Source: Jiangella alkaliphila (lineage in GTDB: Bacteria; Actinomycetota; Actinomycetes; Jiangellales; Jiangellaceae). Taken from it: a stretch of DNA of 64,000 bases. A program made the position numbers and the translations under genes. The stretch is taken from positions 806,001 through 870,000 of the forward strand of contig NZ_LT629791.1 in assembly GCF_900105925.1 (NCBI RefSeq), in the 5' to 3' direction. The notes below the pieces were generated by a model, which saw nothing but the letters and a program-made list of their open reading frames with translations, searched no databases and was not told the DNA's origin. Positions within the stretch are counted from its first letter, which is position 1; every line of letters begins with the position of its first letter. Below are positions 26,666 to 34,816 of the stretch, one piece after another.

Positions 26666-27138
26666 GCGACGAACGGCCAAGAGGTGTCTGCTCAACGAGC
26701 CTAGATACGTCGGATGAATGTGCTCTCACGAGCACTAACCAAGCTGCCGCCAGAGACTTGGTCGGAGACCTGCGAGCAAGATCATCCCACAGATCTCCCT
26801 TGATCTTGATGTGCGTCTGCTCAGCGAACGTTCGGAGGTCTGCGACCGTGAGGGGGCCGCAAGCCGCCCCAGACGAACTCTCGTCACCGCACCCATCCAC
26901 GGCCCCTCCGACAAGAACTCTGAGGCACGGCCCGATGTGCGGCCTGACCGTCGCATCTTGTGGGTTATGGATGCCATGGCCGGCTAACAGGACTCCATGA
27001 GCAGCATGCTCACCCGCTCTGTCGTCCCCAGGCGGGCGAGTCAGGCGGGCGACTTGGGCGTCCTAGCGGGTAACCCAGAGCAGTCGTCACTTGCTCATGC
27101 GGCGGTCATGGCTGACCGTCCGGCTGGCGGGCTGCGTC
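26666..27138. other. Intergenic boundary with a hairpin and a broken coding fragment
   Basis: After the MFS operon a perfect hairpin GTGCTC-TCAC-GAGCAC lies at 26720-26735 and may end transcription. On the minus strand around 26760-26860 a reading frame holds ADLRTFAEQTHIKIKGDLWDDL, which also occurs in decayed form near 34640. This looks like the end of a lost gene. The rest up to the convergent gene at 27139 shows nothing recognisable. Confidence 0.45.
26779..26858 (-). repeat. Copy A of a diverged repeat flanking the defence gene block
   Basis: AGATCATCCCACAGATC begins an ~80-bp stretch that aligns without gaps, at roughly three quarters identity over the first 60 bp, with 34640-34719. 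On the minus strand both encode IKI(K/I)GDLWDDL. Differences fall in a codon-like pattern, so these are fragments of homologous coding ends rather than simple att sites. Confidence 0.55.
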
Positions 27139-27954
27139 TCATGGCTTGGCCGGAAAGTGCTTCAGCAGGAACCGCGCTAGCCCTGTGCAGAGTTGCATTC
27201 GCAGGCGAGCCTCATCCGCATCGGACAGTCCCGGATGGGAACCGTTCGGGTGCAGGGTCTCCCAAATGCCATGCAGCATCCTGCCTCCGTCGAACTCCGG
27301 CAGCGGCCGCCCAACGGCTGCGGGTGCCCGGCCGCCAGGCGTGTATAGAGCCTTGATCGCCTGACTTCCCTGGTTCGCCTTCTTCGTATCGGTGTAGTTC
27401 GTGTGATCAACCGCAAGTCTGACGACCAGGCTCTCCACCATGTTGCGAAGCTGGCTATTGGCTGATGGGTAGTCCTGCTCGGTGAAGTGTTTGACAGCCA
27501 AGCGGTAGTGCTCCCGCGCCTCGGCGTACCCGCGGTCTTCCAGCTCGGCTTCCAACGCAGTGAGCTCGTCGCTGATCGGTATCGCATCTGGATCGACTGG
27601 CAACAACTGAATCGTGTTCGTGACACTGAAGCCAAAGTCCGAGTCTGTCTGGATCACACGGAGCTCGTAGCCGTCACTGAGCAGCGCCTCCCGCAGCGCT
27701 GACAACTTCGCTGTAGCGTCGTCGTTGAAGGCCGCGATCCGTTCCGCGCCGAGCCGGACGATCTCCAATAGCGCATCGTGAGCCTCCCGGTTGCCGCGCA
27801 TGGCCATGTCCTGAGCCTTCAACAGCGGGTCCCGCAGAGTCTCGTTCTTGTTCGGACCCGCGATCCCACGATCCATCAGGTCCGCGGCGTCCATGCCGGT
27901 GGCGTCATAGACGCCAGACTGCATCAGCAGATCCCGGATATCGGACTTTCTCAT
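27139..27954 (-). CDS. Hypothetical protein with an Abi/HEPN-like C-terminal domain
   Basis: A 271-residue protein, no confident family. The N-terminus starts MRKSDIRDLLMQSGVYDATG. The helical C-terminal half has ANSQLRNMVESLVVRLA, then HGIWETLHPNGSHPGLSDAD and a final amphipathic helix (LARFLLKHF). That layout resembles abortive-infection C-terminal (HEPN-like) domains, but no clean RxxxxH motif is visible. A start at 28008 would add 18 residues. It lies at the left end of a block of putative defence genes. Confidence 0.5.
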   Translation of the reverse strand: MRKSDIRDLLMQSGVYDATGMDAADLMDRGIAGPNKNETLRDPLLKAQDMAMRGNREAHDALLEIVRLGAERIAAFNDDATAKLSALREALLSDGYELRVIQTDSDFGFSVTNTIQLLPVDPDAIPISDELTALEAELEDRGYAEAREHYRLAVKHFTEQDYPSANSQLRNMVESLVVRLAVDHTNYTDTKKANQGSQAIKALYTPGGRAPAAVGRPLPEFDGGRMLHGIWETLHPNGSHPGLSDADEARLRMQLCTGLARFLLKHFPAKP

Positions 27955-28394
27955 GGTCACAACCAGCTGAATAAGATGACCCAGTGTTCTCATTGAGAGG
28001 GTGTCCACAGCGGTAAGTCTGCGCCTTTCGGGCGTGCGTATGCCAGACGGTGATCAGCACATGTCGACTTCGCGGAATCGATGTCGTGGCTCAGACCGTC
28101 GACAAGCACGCTTCCGGCCCACGACGCTCCTGAGCGCCGTGTTCGCACGGTCTGCCAGATCGTGGGCAGCCGCGTAGGCGGTGGCGAGGCCGAGCGTTCT
28201 TGTCGAGGCCGGCCAGCGTGACGTCGGGAACCAGACCGCCCGACACAGCGAGACACTGCTCAACTCCGCGTCGCTCCCGATCGGGGACAGCCGGGGGCCG
28301 ACGGCTGCGATCGGCTCCGGCGGCTCCCGACGCCGGTCACCGCCCCGTTCACCGACGCGAACGGAGTTGTCCCGTGGGCTAGTACCGTGATCGG
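27955..28394. other. Intergenic stretch with a possible coding remnant
   Basis: About 440 bp between divergent genes. A minus-strand frame contains LATAYAAAHDLADRANTALR, which looks protein-like but has no proper start or family I can name. The promoters of both flanking genes should also lie here. Confidence 0.3.
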
Positions 28395-29816
28395 GTGACA
28401 TTTGCCGCCGGCGACAGGGGTCCTGGACTCGTTCCTGTGCTTGTCTCGCGCCCAGCCCCGACTGGCGGGACGGAGTCTTCGTACTTGGCGTCGCGGTTCC
28501 GGGTGAAGCCGGTCTTCGGTGAGCAGATCGACTGGGAGACCTTGGGTGTCGAGCCTCGGTGGCTGGGGCAGGACACCAGCGAGTGTGCGGCCGCGTTCGA
28601 CCCGGGCCAAGTCTTCGGCCATGGCGTCGATGAGGTTCGGCGGTTTCTGGCTGGCGCCAAGGTGCGTGGTGAGACCGCGCTGCTTGTCGCCACGATCGGT
28701 GTGCTGGATGACGATTCGCCACGATCGGCTATGCGGACCCACGACTCCTCGGTGAGCCTGCCCGATCTTACGGGATACATCAGCGGCCGGCGCCTACCTT
28801 CGGGCACGCAGCCCATTCTGGCTCCTGGTCTTACCGGACCTGACCGAGATCTTGGTCTGCGCCTGTTGAACGGGACTGGGAAGACGTGGTGGGCGCTGAG
28901 TCTCTCAGGGCTCACGCTGCAGCCCGGGTCCGGTGGGCCTGCGGTGCATCACCCTGCTCAGGGACGGCTCGAACCGATTCTTCAGGATGCCCTCGGTGAC
29001 CCGCTGGTCGCTGTCTGGTTGCCCGACGATGCGGACGAGCGGTGGTACATCGTGCCTGACGGCACCAATGGAAAGCTGGTCGTTGACTGGCTGGTGCAGC
29101 AGGCGCTGCCGACGTTCGTTCCGAATGCGCTGCGCCGCGTCCGTTCTCCGCATTTCCACGATCCCGACCTTCAAACCACGGCGGAGGCCGGCGCCGCCGA
29201 GGCTCTGGCTGAGATGAACGCCCGGCACGCTCAGGAGGCGACCGAGGCCGAGGACGCGCTTCGGCAGGCACGCGAGTCCGCCGAGCCGATCCGCTACGGG
29301 CTGCTCTTCAGCACCGGCAAACCGCTCGAAGACGCAGTCGCCGCGGTGTTGCGTGACGCCGGTCTCACCGTCGTGGACCTCGACCGTGAACTCGGCACCA
29401 AGTCTGCGGACCTTCTCGTCTCCGTCGGCGGCCACCATGTGCTGATTGAGGTGAAGTCGGCGAGCGGTGCGCCGTCTGAGTCCCTGGTCGGTGATCTTCA
29501 ACGCCACCTGGCGACGTGGCCCGAGCTCAAGCCTGGCGTGCCGGTCGGCACCGGTGTGCTGATCGTCAATCACCACATCAGGACCGACCCATCGCTACGC
29601 CACACCCAGGTCTACACGCGGGCCGAGTTCGTCGCGAGCCTGGCGGTAGCGGTTGTGAGTACCCGCGAACTGTTCGACTGGTGGAGACGCGGGGACTGGG
29701 AGTCCATCCAGCACGCCATCCTCCCGCCTCGGATGACAGTCCCACGGAGCGACCCTATGGAGACCAGCAAGTCCGGCCGTCCTCGCCGGCGTAGCCGCTG
29801 GCCCTTCGGCCGTTGA
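28395..29816 (+). CDS. PD-(D/E)XK nuclease-like protein
   Basis: A 473-residue protein from GTG 28395. Residues ~1-250 are of unknown fold. A short coiled coil (residues ~265-300) leads to a C-terminal nuclease-like domain: Glu312 in KPLEDAVAAVL, Asp339 in KSADLLV and IEVKSASG with Glu352/Lys354. That E...D...ExK order is a complete PD-(D/E)XK active site. The final 15 residues are very basic. A role in restriction or other defence is inferred from the fold and the neighbours. Confidence 0.65.
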   Translation: MTFAAGDRGPGLVPVLVSRPAPTGGTESSYLASRFRVKPVFGEQIDWETLGVEPRWLGQDTSECAAAFDPGQVFGHGVDEVRRFLAGAKVRGETALLVATIGVLDDDSPRSAMRTHDSSVSLPDLTGYISGRRLPSGTQPILAPGLTGPDRDLGLRLLNGTGKTWWALSLSGLTLQPGSGGPAVHHPAQGRLEPILQDALGDPLVAVWLPDDADERWYIVPDGTNGKLVVDWLVQQALPTFVPNALRRVRSPHFHDPDLQTTAEAGAAEALAEMNARHAQEATEAEDALRQARESAEPIRYGLLFSTGKPLEDAVAAVLRDAGLTVVDLDRELGTKSADLLVSVGGHHVLIEVKSASGAPSESLVGDLQRHLATWPELKPGVPVGTGVLIVNHHIRTDPSLRHTQVYTRAEFVASLAVAVVSTRELFDWWRRGDWESIQHAILPPRMTVPRSDPMETSKSGRPRRRSRWPFGR

Positions 29817-29864
29817 TCACGGTGCGCAACTCACGAGGACGGGGTGCTGTGGCGAGGCACGCGG

Positions 29865-30971
29865 TCATGTCGGCCACAGCTCCCAAGTGTCTCCCTTTCC
29901 GCGGCGCAGTTGTGCGCTGGGGTGCTTGGCTTGGGCTTTTGCCAGCTTAGTCATTACCTCGCTGATCGGCCCTGGTGCGATGACCGCTAACGGCTGCGGC
30001 TTGGGCTGCTGCTGTCGCTTCGGCCGTGGCTCTGCTGGGGTGAAGATCGTGCGGACCAGCGGCGGGAGCATGGCCCGCCATTGCTTGTAGTCAAAGTCGG
30101 GCAGCGCCGCATGACCGCCCCACTGGTGTTCGATCTTGTATGCCGTGCAGGCCGGGCACCTCTCCCACCACCCGGGCATCAGTCGGGCGATCTGCTCGGC
30201 CGTCGAGCCTGGTTCAGGTGGCTGCTGGAACAACCGCAGCGACAGGTCATACTCCTGCCACTCCGCCGGCGCCTGGCACTCCGAGCACATGTCGGTCGGG
30301 TCCGGCACTGGCATCTTCAGCAGGGCGCTGAACCGTCGCCTATCGGTCTTCTCCCAATCGCGGAGGACGCGGTGCCGCCAGCAGTCCATGTGCGACCGTA
30401 GATTCATCTCGCGCCGCTCGGCTGGCAGGAACCCCTGGCGGTCGATGACCTGGTCAGGGTCGCCAAGCTGCCGTCGCAGCTCATCTGCTTCGGTCCGGCG
30501 TTCGGTGACGCGGCGTTGCGCGTCCTTCTGCTGCGCCGCACTGGCTGGCGCTGCGAGAACGTGTGCGAAGAACGCGGCGTCGGACTCGGCCCGCAACAGG
30601 CGCAGCCGTTGGAGCCCACGGTCCTCGTTGTACGACCGGGCCACGAGATCGGCTCGACGTCTCCTGTCCGCCTCGCGCCGTTCGTCGAGCTTGTCCATTT
30701 CGGCTTGTGCGAAGTCCTCTGCTTCCTCCTCGGACTTTTGGGGTGCGCCGTTGTCCCACTCGCTGAGGATCTGCCACAGCCAGTCGTGCTCGTGATCGCG
30801 GCGGCCTTCCTGCCACCAATTCCACTGGCGAGACAAGTCGCTCGTCCTGCAGAAGTCTTCCAGCGCCTGGAGGAACTCCGGACCGGTGGAACGGCCCTCA
30901 AGCCGGCGCGTCCACCTAACTCCGTTCGATGCGGTAATCATCACCGCTTTCCGCACGTCCTTCTGAGCCAT
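29865..30971 (-). CDS. Hypothetical coiled-coil, zinc-binding protein
   Basis: A 368-residue protein I do not recognise. It has a tryptophan-rich N-terminus, a charged coiled-coil middle (residues ~80-180), then two CxxC pairs (CSEC near residue 230, CPAC near residue 274) likely to bind one zinc. The C-terminal tail is Pro/Gln/Lys-rich. It is convergent with the nuclease-like gene and lies in the defence-like block. Confidence 0.5.
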   Translation of the reverse strand: MAQKDVRKAVMITASNGVRWTRRLEGRSTGPEFLQALEDFCRTSDLSRQWNWWQEGRRDHEHDWLWQILSEWDNGAPQKSEEEAEDFAQAEMDKLDERREADRRRRADLVARSYNEDRGLQRLRLLRAESDAAFFAHVLAAPASAAQQKDAQRRVTERRTEADELRRQLGDPDQVIDRQGFLPAERREMNLRSHMDCWRHRVLRDWEKTDRRRFSALLKMPVPDPTDMCSECQAPAEWQEYDLSLRLFQQPPEPGSTAEQIARLMPGWWERCPACTAYKIEHQWGGHAALPDFDYKQWRAMLPPLVRTIFTPAEPRPKRQQQPKPQPLAVIAPGPISEVMTKLAKAQAKHPSAQLRRGKGDTWELWPT

Positions 30972-31153
30972 CCAGATTCTCCTTCCGTCTACACGACATG
31001 GCCGACGGGCGCCGGCAAGCTAGCTGAACGTGGCCTACCACGAACGTCAACGGCTGGGAAAGGCGCTGGCCAGGTCGCAGAGGTCATTGGTGAGGATCGT
31101 GGGCTGGTTGCCCGACATCAAGGGGTGATTGAAGCCCTCACCTTGCGCTCTGC

Positions 31154-31684
31154 TTACAGTTCCGACGCGCGTTTCGGTATCCGGAGGTTTCTTCCCGCGA
31201 GGCGCATCGCTTGAAGGATTCGGAAGCCTTCCTCTCGTGTCACGGCGCCGTCTGCGATCGCTTCCGATATCAGGTCCATCGTTTCGCGGGTGGTGATGCT
31301 TCTATCCCGCGCGTATTCTGCGGCGGCGCCGTCGTCGGTGATCCAGTACGACCCGTTGAACTCTTCCCAATGCTGCAGGACGTGACAGGTCTGCGCCTCG
31401 CCCAGGTGCTTCAAGGGTTCGCGTTCGTCGCCGCCGAACGCGGAACGCCGGGTGCGCTCTACGATGTATTGCTCGCCTTCGTCGGTGATGACGATGGGGT
31501 CGCCGAGCCACCCGTCGTCTGCGATCGACGCCAATTTTGGGTGAAACGCCGCCGATCGAGACGCCTCATACGCGATGGCGTCGACCCACCGGCCACGCCC
31601 TCGCAGTAGCTCCTCCAACAGGTCGAGCTTGTCCACCGCGGCAAAGTTGTTGAGCACGGTGTTGTCCGGGAAGAAGAAGAACAC
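31154..31684 (-). CDS. PIN-domain toxin-like protein
   Basis: A 176-residue protein from GTG 31684. An Asp occurs at the first strand (PDNTVLNNFA), further acidic residues follow in EAQTCHVL and YWITDDGAAAEYA, and the spacing fits a PIN-like ribonuclease. It starts 8 bp after an Xre-ImmA/IrrE-type gene. PIN toxins paired with Xre-COG2856 partners are a known toxin-antitoxin arrangement. The toxin should cleave RNA when its partner is lost. Confidence 0.65.
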   Translation of the reverse strand: MFFFFPDNTVLNNFAAVDKLDLLEELLRGRGRWVDAIAYEASRSAAFHPKLASIADDGWLGDPIVITDEGEQYIVERTRRSAFGGDEREPLKHLGEAQTCHVLQHWEEFNGSYWITDDGAAAEYARDRSITTRETMDLISEAIADGAVTREEGFRILQAMRLAGRNLRIPKRASEL

Positions 31685-31692
31685 GGTCGCAC

Positions 31693-32808
31693 CTAGGGCA
31701 AGGGAACCCCAGCCTCATCGATGCTCAGCCTAATTTGGCTGGGATCAGCACCGATGAGATTGGCGAACGGTCGAATGGTTGCCTTACCCTCAGTGTAGGC
31801 GTCGAGCGTTCCCCGTACCAGCCGGCCAGGAACTCGACTCCGAGACGAAACAGCGATCCACTCCGCAAGGTCGCCTACCGAACCAACCAAATCGGCGGCG
31901 CGCGCCATGGTGATGCGACGGAAAATTTCATGCTGCCGCCTATCAATGATCCGAAGATCGTGCAAGCGCCATGCGAGCGAACTTGGGGAAACAGAAAGGT
32001 TCACCGAGAGCTGTGCGAATGATTCCTCCGTCAGGGCTCCGCCAGCCGCCGCCTCGCGTATCACATCTTCCGGCATTAGGAACGAAGCAGCGAAGGAATT
32101 CGCCTTCATCTCGCTCGGATGCTTTTTGCGCTCAGGATCGTCGATGTTCTCATCTATGATGAGCGCCTGGTCGTCGCCGGCAAGGATGTGCTCCAGCTCG
32201 TGAGCAAGCGTGAACCTTTGCCGCGCGGGGATCTCAGAAGCGGCAACGACAATAAGCTTCGCCTCCGGATCGCTCCAAGCGAGACCGTCAAAGTGGTCCG
32301 GTAGATCCAAGATGGCGACGTCAATTTCGAATGCATCCTCGATCGCGTCTGCGATATCGCGAACCTCGTGAGGTTCTATCCCCTTGGCTCTGGCGTAGGC
32401 TAGAGCCTGATTGGCGAGGTATGAACCCTGATCCACAAGGCGCCGACGCTCAGGGAGTCTAGGCAGTTCCGGAACATTCTGCTCATAACCCAGGAACGCG
32501 AGATCGGACCTAAATTGCGCAAGCCGCCGCGCCCGATCTATGACCTGCATGACCTCGAGCGAGGCCGCACCGGGCGCCCTGGCCGCCAGGGCCGGCAGCT
32601 GACGCTCAGCACCAAGCAGCCAGTCAACCGTCACACTGCCCAGCTCGGCAATCTGAGCGAGTTCAAGGGAGGTGAAGCGCCGGGTACCGGTCAGAGACTT
32701 CGACATCTTGGGTGCGTCGAGACCAGCCTTGACCGCGAACTGTGCTTGGGTCAGACTGCTCTCTTTGATCACCTGGCGCACTCGCGCTGCCGTCACCTCG
32801 TGTGCCAT
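31693..32808 (-). CDS. Xre-family regulator with ImmA/IrrE metallopeptidase domain (antitoxin-like)
   Basis: A 371-residue protein. Residues ~5-65 form an Xre helix-turn-helix (QVIKESSLTQAQFAVKAG). Residues ~150-260 form an ImmA/IrrE zinc peptidase with HELEH and a later MKANSFAASFLMP. The remaining C-terminal part is helical. It probably represses its operon, and may control the PIN toxin downstream by binding or proteolysis. Its codon use is slightly less GC-rich than the flanking core genes, consistent with transfer. Confidence 0.82.
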   Translation of the reverse strand: MAHEVTAARVRQVIKESSLTQAQFAVKAGLDAPKMSKSLTGTRRFTSLELAQIAELGSVTVDWLLGAERQLPALAARAPGAASLEVMQVIDRARRLAQFRSDLAFLGYEQNVPELPRLPERRRLVDQGSYLANQALAYARAKGIEPHEVRDIADAIEDAFEIDVAILDLPDHFDGLAWSDPEAKLIVVAASEIPARQRFTLAHELEHILAGDDQALIIDENIDDPERKKHPSEMKANSFAASFLMPEDVIREAAAGGALTEESFAQLSVNLSVSPSSLAWRLHDLRIIDRRQHEIFRRITMARAADLVGSVGDLAEWIAVSSRSRVPGRLVRGTLDAYTEGKATIRPFANLIGADPSQIRLSIDEAGVPLP

Positions 32809-32992
32809 GCCTGTAGTCTACCGACGAGTTGCGAAAATCGCAATCGGTGTGGCAGTCTGTTTCGTTTGGGCACTTGCCGTTGACTAGCTCAGTCAGCGTA
32901 AGCGGCTCAAGCTACCCGCCTGTGCCTCCAACTCTGAGAGACACGCCCATACCTGTTCGGTCGCGCGGACGGGTGACGCCGAGGAGCCCGCA

Positions 32993-33652
32993 ATGGCGCT
33001 GACGAGCGCGCTTCGCGACCTGGTGGGAACTGCTCGTGCCGATGGCTGGGCGTCGGGAACAGCATCGATGTTGCACCTGCGCTTTCAGGCGAGCTTGTTG
33101 TTGCTCGACCCGGTGACGAGCCGTCAGGGCCAAGACAGGCAGGACGTCCTGCATCCGATCACCTCAGCGGACGCCCCGAAGCGGTCCCTGAGTGCGGCCT
33201 ACGGCCGCGGTGCGCAACCGCTCCACACCGATGGCGCGCACCTAACCGCTCCGCCGGATATCGTCATACTGGCCTCGACGCGACGAAGCACCGTTGCGAC
33301 GATGCTCTGGCGGCACGACCGGTCAACCGCGGGCGCCCTTCATGATGATCTTTCCCACGGCCTGTTCACCGTTGACGACGGGAAGACCCACTTCCTGGCG
33401 CCGGCTTACGCTCGAGGCAGGCTTCGGTTCGACCCAGGTTGCATGACGCCTGCCGACTCACGTGCGCGCCGGGTCGCCGCACACTTCCGTGACGTCCTCG
33501 ACTCGGCCACGTCGTTCAACTGGACTGACCCAGATCAGGTGCTGGTGATCGACAACCGCACCGTCCTCCACGCGCGAGCCGATGCGCAGTCCGATCCTGA
33601 TCGAGAACTCCAACGCCTGATGTTTCGAATCGCGGAAAGCGAGCACTCGTGA
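32993..33652 (+). CDS. TauD/TfdA-like Fe(II)/2-oxoglutarate oxygenase-like protein
   Basis: A 219-residue protein, shorter than typical TauD proteins (~280). Metal-binding residues are visible: His78 and Asp80 in QPLHTDG and distal His193 in DNRTVLHAR, followed by ELQRLMFR, whose Arg could bind 2-oxoglutarate. ATG 32993 follows GAGGAG at 8 nt, and no in-frame start precedes it back to a stop at 32884. The stop overlaps the start of a HEPN-like gene. A hydroxylase coupled to a HEPN protein is unusual; possible roles are nucleic-acid or protein modification. The substrate is unknown. Confidence 0.65.
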   Translation: MALTSALRDLVGTARADGWASGTASMLHLRFQASLLLLDPVTSRQGQDRQDVLHPITSADAPKRSLSAAYGRGAQPLHTDGAHLTAPPDIVILASTRRSTVATMLWRHDRSTAGALHDDLSHGLFTVDDGKTHFLAPAYARGRLRFDPGCMTPADSRARRVAAHFRDVLDSATSFNWTDPDQVLVIDNRTVLHARADAQSDPDRELQRLMFRIAESEHS

Positions 33653-34563
33653 ACGCACCGTACGACCACGAGGCACTGTGGTTGAAGGCCAAATTGTTCC
33701 TCAACCGGGCAATGGACAACGACGAGGCGCGGTCGTTCGACGAGCAGGCGATGTGGGCGTCGCTGGCGCTGGAACTGCTGGCCAAGGCAGCACTCGCCCG
33801 TGCGTCGCCGTTGCTCATCGCCGTTCCGACCGAGGACGGCATGAACGTGCTCATCGCATTAGGTCTAATTGGTGGGACAGCGCGGTTCGAGTCGGTGCCG
33901 GCGAAGACCCTGTATTCGCGTTGCGAGAAAGCTTTCAAACCGTTCAGCAAGGCCGAGGCCGGGAAGATCAGCCAAGCCAGGAACGAGTACCTCCACGGCG
34001 TGTCCGCCGGGTTCACGCTGATCCCCGAAGCGGCGTGGTGGCCGCGGTACTGGGCACAGGCAGTGATCGTCGTCGCGGCATGCGACAAGGAGATCGAGGA
34101 TCTGGTGGGTGACTCACGCGCCACGCTGGTCCGTGACCACCTCGATCAGAACAAGAAGAACGTGGAGCACCGCACCGAGATGCTCCTCGAACGAGCGCGA
34201 CAACGGCGCGCGCAGTACGACGCCGGCACCCTGCCTGCCAGGGTGGCGGGCGAATGGCAACCCGGACAACTACTTACGGCCGGGCTGTCGCACTCCCAGG
34301 AGGAGCCTTGCCCCGCCTGCGGAAGACAAGGCGTGATCGAGGGAGAAGACGTGTCCGACGTGGACACCCAGTACGAGCGGATCGACGAGGACTACGAGGT
34401 GATCGTGACGCTCACCGTCGACTCGGAATTCTTCAGCTGCCCTCACTGCGGCCTAGTCCTCGACAACTACCAGCTCCTGGAGCAGGCCGGAATCCAGCCG
34501 ACATTCGAGGCCGAGGGCGATGACAGCGACATCCCTTACGAGGGTGATTACGGTAACGATTGA
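33649..34563 (+). CDS. HEPN-like protein with C-terminal zinc ribbon
   Basis: A 304-residue protein from GTG 33649, overlapping the oxygenase stop (GTGA). The N-terminal ~150 residues are helical and contain RNEYLHG (Arg111, His116), an RxxxxH motif like that of HEPN ribonucleases. The middle (residues 155-195) is basic and helical. Cys pairs at 221/224 and 264/267 form a zinc ribbon split by an acidic insert. HEPN proteins often cleave RNA in phage defence or toxin systems. Whether this one is catalytic is inferred from the motif only. Confidence 0.6.
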   Translation: MNAPYDHEALWLKAKLFLNRAMDNDEARSFDEQAMWASLALELLAKAALARASPLLIAVPTEDGMNVLIALGLIGGTARFESVPAKTLYSRCEKAFKPFSKAEAGKISQARNEYLHGVSAGFTLIPEAAWWPRYWAQAVIVVAACDKEIEDLVGDSRATLVRDHLDQNKKNVEHRTEMLLERARQRRAQYDAGTLPARVAGEWQPGQLLTAGLSHSQEEPCPACGRQGVIEGEDVSDVDTQYERIDEDYEVIVTLTVDSEFFSCPHCGLVLDNYQLLEQAGIQPTFEAEGDDSDIPYEGDYGND

Positions 34564-34639
34564 CTGGCCGCCGCATTCGAGCTCTGCGTTCACGGCCCTG
34601 GATAGCCCAACTTAAGGCCTTTGGCCCAGCCTGACTATC

Positions 34640-34719
34640 TAGATCATCCCACAGATCCCCGATGATCTTGATCTGGCTCTACGCAGCGAAGGAACCGAGG
34701 TCTACCGGCCGAGGGCGGG
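34640..34719 (-). repeat. Copy B of the diverged repeat flanking the defence gene block
   Basis: It opens AGATCATCCCACAGATC, as does copy A at 26779. In the minus-strand frame it reads IKIIGDLWDDL but contains a stop just before, so it is a decayed coding end. It lies right after the HEPN gene and in the same orientation as copy A. Confidence 0.55.
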
Positions 34720-34816
34720 GCCCACTTGATATCCGCGGCGCACCGACTATGTGGATGGCGATGGAGAGACGCTTGGCGACATGGCGATGGCGCAGCATCG
34801 ATGCGGAGACACCCGC

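Noticed and set aside
26735-26977. Short minus-strand frames around the MFS operon end
   Set aside because: No start context or family; one holds the DLWDDL fragment, already reported as a repeat.
30972-31153. Possible riboswitch or small RNA between the zinc protein and PIN genes
   Set aside because: Only weak inverted repeats are visible, with no known conserved core.
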